DNA of 18,216 nt from Thalassiosira profunda. Lineage: Eukaryota; Bacillariophyta; Thalassiosirophyceae; Thalassiosirales; Thalassiosiraceae. Below, one piece after another: positions 16,367-18,216 of this stretch; positions within the stretch are counted from its first letter, which is position 1, and every line of letters begins with the position of its first letter. The position numbers and the translations under genes are program-made. The DNA lies in contig JALLAP010000215.1 of the NCBI GenBank assembly GCA_036939355.1, positions 1-18,216 on the forward strand, read 5' to 3'. The notes under the pieces are model-generated. The model saw only the letters and a program-made list of their open reading frames with translations, was not told the origin of the DNA and did not search any database.

Positions 16367-16620
16367 CGTAGAAACAGGTTGGGTGCAGCGACGTGTCAAT
16401 AAGATTCTTCGCTAATGTTTATCGATGCGGGCTATTTTTTCGGGTCATGCCCCTCACAATCTTCTCGTACACATACCTATTTCTTTCCACAACCCCCGTG
16501 TTGTGTTGATTTGTTGCGCTCCCCTGCACAATCCTTTTGCGTTGTGCTATGCCAGCTCCCCAAACACCTCCGGCATGGTGATGGCCGCCCCCCACCGCTC
16601 TAGGTAGACTCAATGAGAGT
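16367..16620. other. Convergent 3' gap, no gene
   Basis: 254 bp between the stops of the acyltransferase and the Cys-rich gene. It is pyrimidine-rich on the + strand and contains no recognised RNA gene. It probably holds both 3' UTRs. Confidence 0.45.
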
Positions 16621-18216
16621 CTAGGCGTTCACGCACTTGTGTCCACAACAATCGTTGCACCCCTGCTGCCCCCCCAGTTCTTGGCACGATTTGCACACCT
16701 TGCCGCCGTTGCAGGTGACAAAAGCGCAAGGGGCCGCAATGCAGGCAGTGGTGCTACAGTCCAGATTTGTCTGGCCGTTTTCAGTTGTGGGGGCTACAGT
16801 GCTCGTGGTTCCCTTTGAGCCAACGGCCGGCTCGGTGCACGTGCCGGACGTGTTATCGCATGTCCCTCCCCCAGGACAGAGGGACGCGCTTTCCACGCAC
16901 CAAGGGCGGGGACCCGGGAGTTCCGGCCCGCAAGAATTGGTAGTGCGGCACTCCTCACCCTCCTCGCATCCACCTGTGGTTGTACAGGTGCATTTGCCGT
17001 CGTTGGGTACCAAGACGTTATTCGAGGAGAAGCATTGGAGGCCCGCAATGCAGTCAGAACCCCCATTTGCGACGTTGCAGGTGGCGTCCAGGTTACCCTT
17101 GCAAGTGTTACTCGTCCCATCACCCTCGCAAGTGAGGCCATTTCCGCACTCACTACCAGCGAGTGTGCAGGGAGAGCCGGCACCCCCCTTGCAGTTTCCT
17201 CCCTCGCATTTGAGATTGGTTGCACAGGGGCTAGAGTCGCTGCAGACCCCATCGAGAGCGACCGCGCCGACACATACCTGTCCAAGCACGTCATGGCTCT
17301 GACACTGAAGAGTGCCGGAGCAATCAGTGGTGGCACCACAGGGGTGAAGATACTCGCCCTTGCAGACATTCGTGCCATCCTCACAGACGAGGTTGCTCCC
17401 GCAGGCCTCGCCAGCGCCATCATCGCATGGATGGCCAAAGCTGCGGACGCAGACAGCGTCCGGAAACGCCACTGAATACAGCTTCCGGCGAGTCGTCTCC
17501 TCGCACTTGAGATTGCTACCGCAATCTCGAAGATAGCCATAGTCAGAGCTAGAGCAAGTGTAACCAACGTCTCCCTTGCATACTCCTCCACTGCACTTCA
17601 GGTCAGTGGCGCAGTCGCTGCTGGCAGAGCAGGTGTGGAGGTAATCGCCCTTGCAGAACTTGTTTCCCGCTCCAGTTCCATCATCCTCGCAGACACGGTT
17701 GTCTCCACAATCGTTGGTCAGTGCAGGGTTAGCTGCAATAGCTACTGCGTCATTGAGGCAGGTGTCTTGCACATCACCCAGCCCATCGATGGCATAGACT
17801 GCTGTTGTATCCGTGGGGTGGCGCGCCAGGGGAGTAAAGGTAATAGCTGGTCCGTAGCTTCGAGTGATTGTCATTTCGTCAAAGCCAGATGCGGCGGGGA
17901 CAATTGAAATCGAATCGTAGTTAGGGCAGATGCGATAGTTAGTGAGCCCTCCAGCATCGTTTGTCTTGCTGATGGTGACGCCTTGAGTCTTGCTGCACTT
18001 GAACATGATCATATCTGCAGTGGCTTGATCAACGTAGCCCCACGCTGTGGCAATCTGGCAAGTGATGTCGTTGCCCCTGGTGCACGCCAAGCGACGCTCG
18101 CGAGAGGCCTGGTCCTGCAGCTCGTTGTCGACCATGAAGATTTCGGAGGTGGAGTCGGTCGCGAGGGCCTCGCCGGTCTTGCTGTCGACAAGCTTGCCCT
18201 CGGAGGTGGTCGTGTC
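16621..18216 (-). CDS. Cys-rich modular, probably extracellular protein (5' end outside window)
   Basis: The frame is open to the right edge, so the start is missing; 531 residues are visible. The first 165 or so are low in cysteine and unrecognised, with RERRL near 40 as a possible processing site. Residues 169-408 hold about eight modules of 20-40 residues with the pattern C...[D/E]C-x(2-4)-L-x-C...C-K-G (for example SDCATDLKCSGGVCKG). They resemble the Dickkopf-N/EB-type disulfide modules of secreted proteins. Residues 409-460 are a different Cys set; a Thr/Ser-rich linker (465-485) then leads to a final Cys cluster (CKSCQELGGQQGCNDCCGHKC). No TM segment is visible in this part. A role in adhesion, cell wall or matrix is plausible but inferred. 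No intron is needed in the visible region. Confidence 0.85.
   Translation of the reverse strand, partial: DTTTSEGKLVDSKTGEALATDSTSEIFMVDNELQDQASRERRLACTRGNDITCQIATAWGYVDQATADMIMFKCSKTQGVTISKTNDAGGLTNYRICPNYDSISIVPAASGFDEMTITRSYGPAITFTPLARHPTDTTAVYAIDGLGDVQDTCLNDAVAIAANPALTNDCGDNRVCEDDGTGAGNKFCKGDYLHTCSASSDCATDLKCSGGVCKGDVGYTCSSSDYGYLRDCGSNLKCEETTRRKLYSVAFPDAVCVRSFGHPCDDGAGEACGSNLVCEDGTNVCKGEYLHPCGATTDCSGTLQCQSHDVLGQVCVGAVALDGVCSDSSPCATNLKCEGGNCKGGAGSPCTLAGSECGNGLTCEGDGTSNTCKGNLDATCNVANGGSDCIAGLQCFSSNNVLVPNDGKCTCTTTGGCEEGEECRTTNSCGPELPGPRPWCVESASLCPGGGTCDNTSGTCTEPAVGSKGTTSTVAPTTENGQTNLDCSTTACIAAPCAFVTCNGGKVCKSCQELGGQQGCNDCCGHKCVNA

Noticed and set aside
1..18216. tRNA, rRNA, CRISPR or transposase genes
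   Set aside because: No cloverleaf, conserved rRNA core, regularly spaced repeats or transposase motifs were seen by eye. A covariance-model scan would be needed to exclude small RNAs.

Overview
This is eukaryotic nuclear DNA. Several genes are split by short GT-AG introns (66 to about 140 bp), and the protein families are eukaryotic: rhomboid protease, JmjC dioxygenase, ankyrin plus 3'-5' exonuclease, LCAT-like acyltransferase and Cys-rich secreted proteins. The gene-dense right side, short introns, and the rhomboid C-terminal Cys/Trp domain suggest a compact protist genome. A stramenopile (heterokont) is my best guess, but this is inference and not proof.

The left third (about 158-6855) is a direct tandem duplication of a 3-4 kb unit. 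Each unit has about 1.15 kb of non-coding upstream DNA, an 18-codon signal-peptide exon, a phase-0 intron, a coding body, and 1.0-1.15 kb of non-coding downstream DNA. The flanks and signal exon clearly match between units, but the coding bodies do not. Unit 1 encodes a thrombospondin-type-3 (calcium-binding) repeat protein with a C-terminal domain of bacterial look. Unit 2 encodes an unrelated-looking secreted protein with eight cysteines. The match stops inside intron 1 and resumes about 10-20 bp after each stop codon. Gene 1 also carries an in-frame TAG, explained by a stop or error, or by a second intron.

The right two thirds (7003-18216) are packed. In order: a rhomboid-family intramembrane protease (+); an unrecognised two-TM protein (-); a five-exon JmjC protein (+); an ankyrin/3'-5' exonuclease fusion (-); an 814-residue LCAT/PDAT-family protein with a large Cys-rich and TM insertion (+); and a Cys-rich modular protein (-) that runs off the right edge. 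Neighbours alternate strand, with convergent gaps of 91, 129 and 254 bp and divergent gaps of 350 and 109 bp. This implies shared promoters and closely spaced 3' ends.

The rhomboid gene holds two single-N positions, each flanked by a perfect 72-bp direct repeat. These are almost certainly unmerged contig overlaps. Removing 73 bp at each restores one reading frame. No tRNA, rRNA, CRISPR array or transposase gene was seen. The genes do not form an obvious pathway; the common theme is extracellular or membrane proteins.
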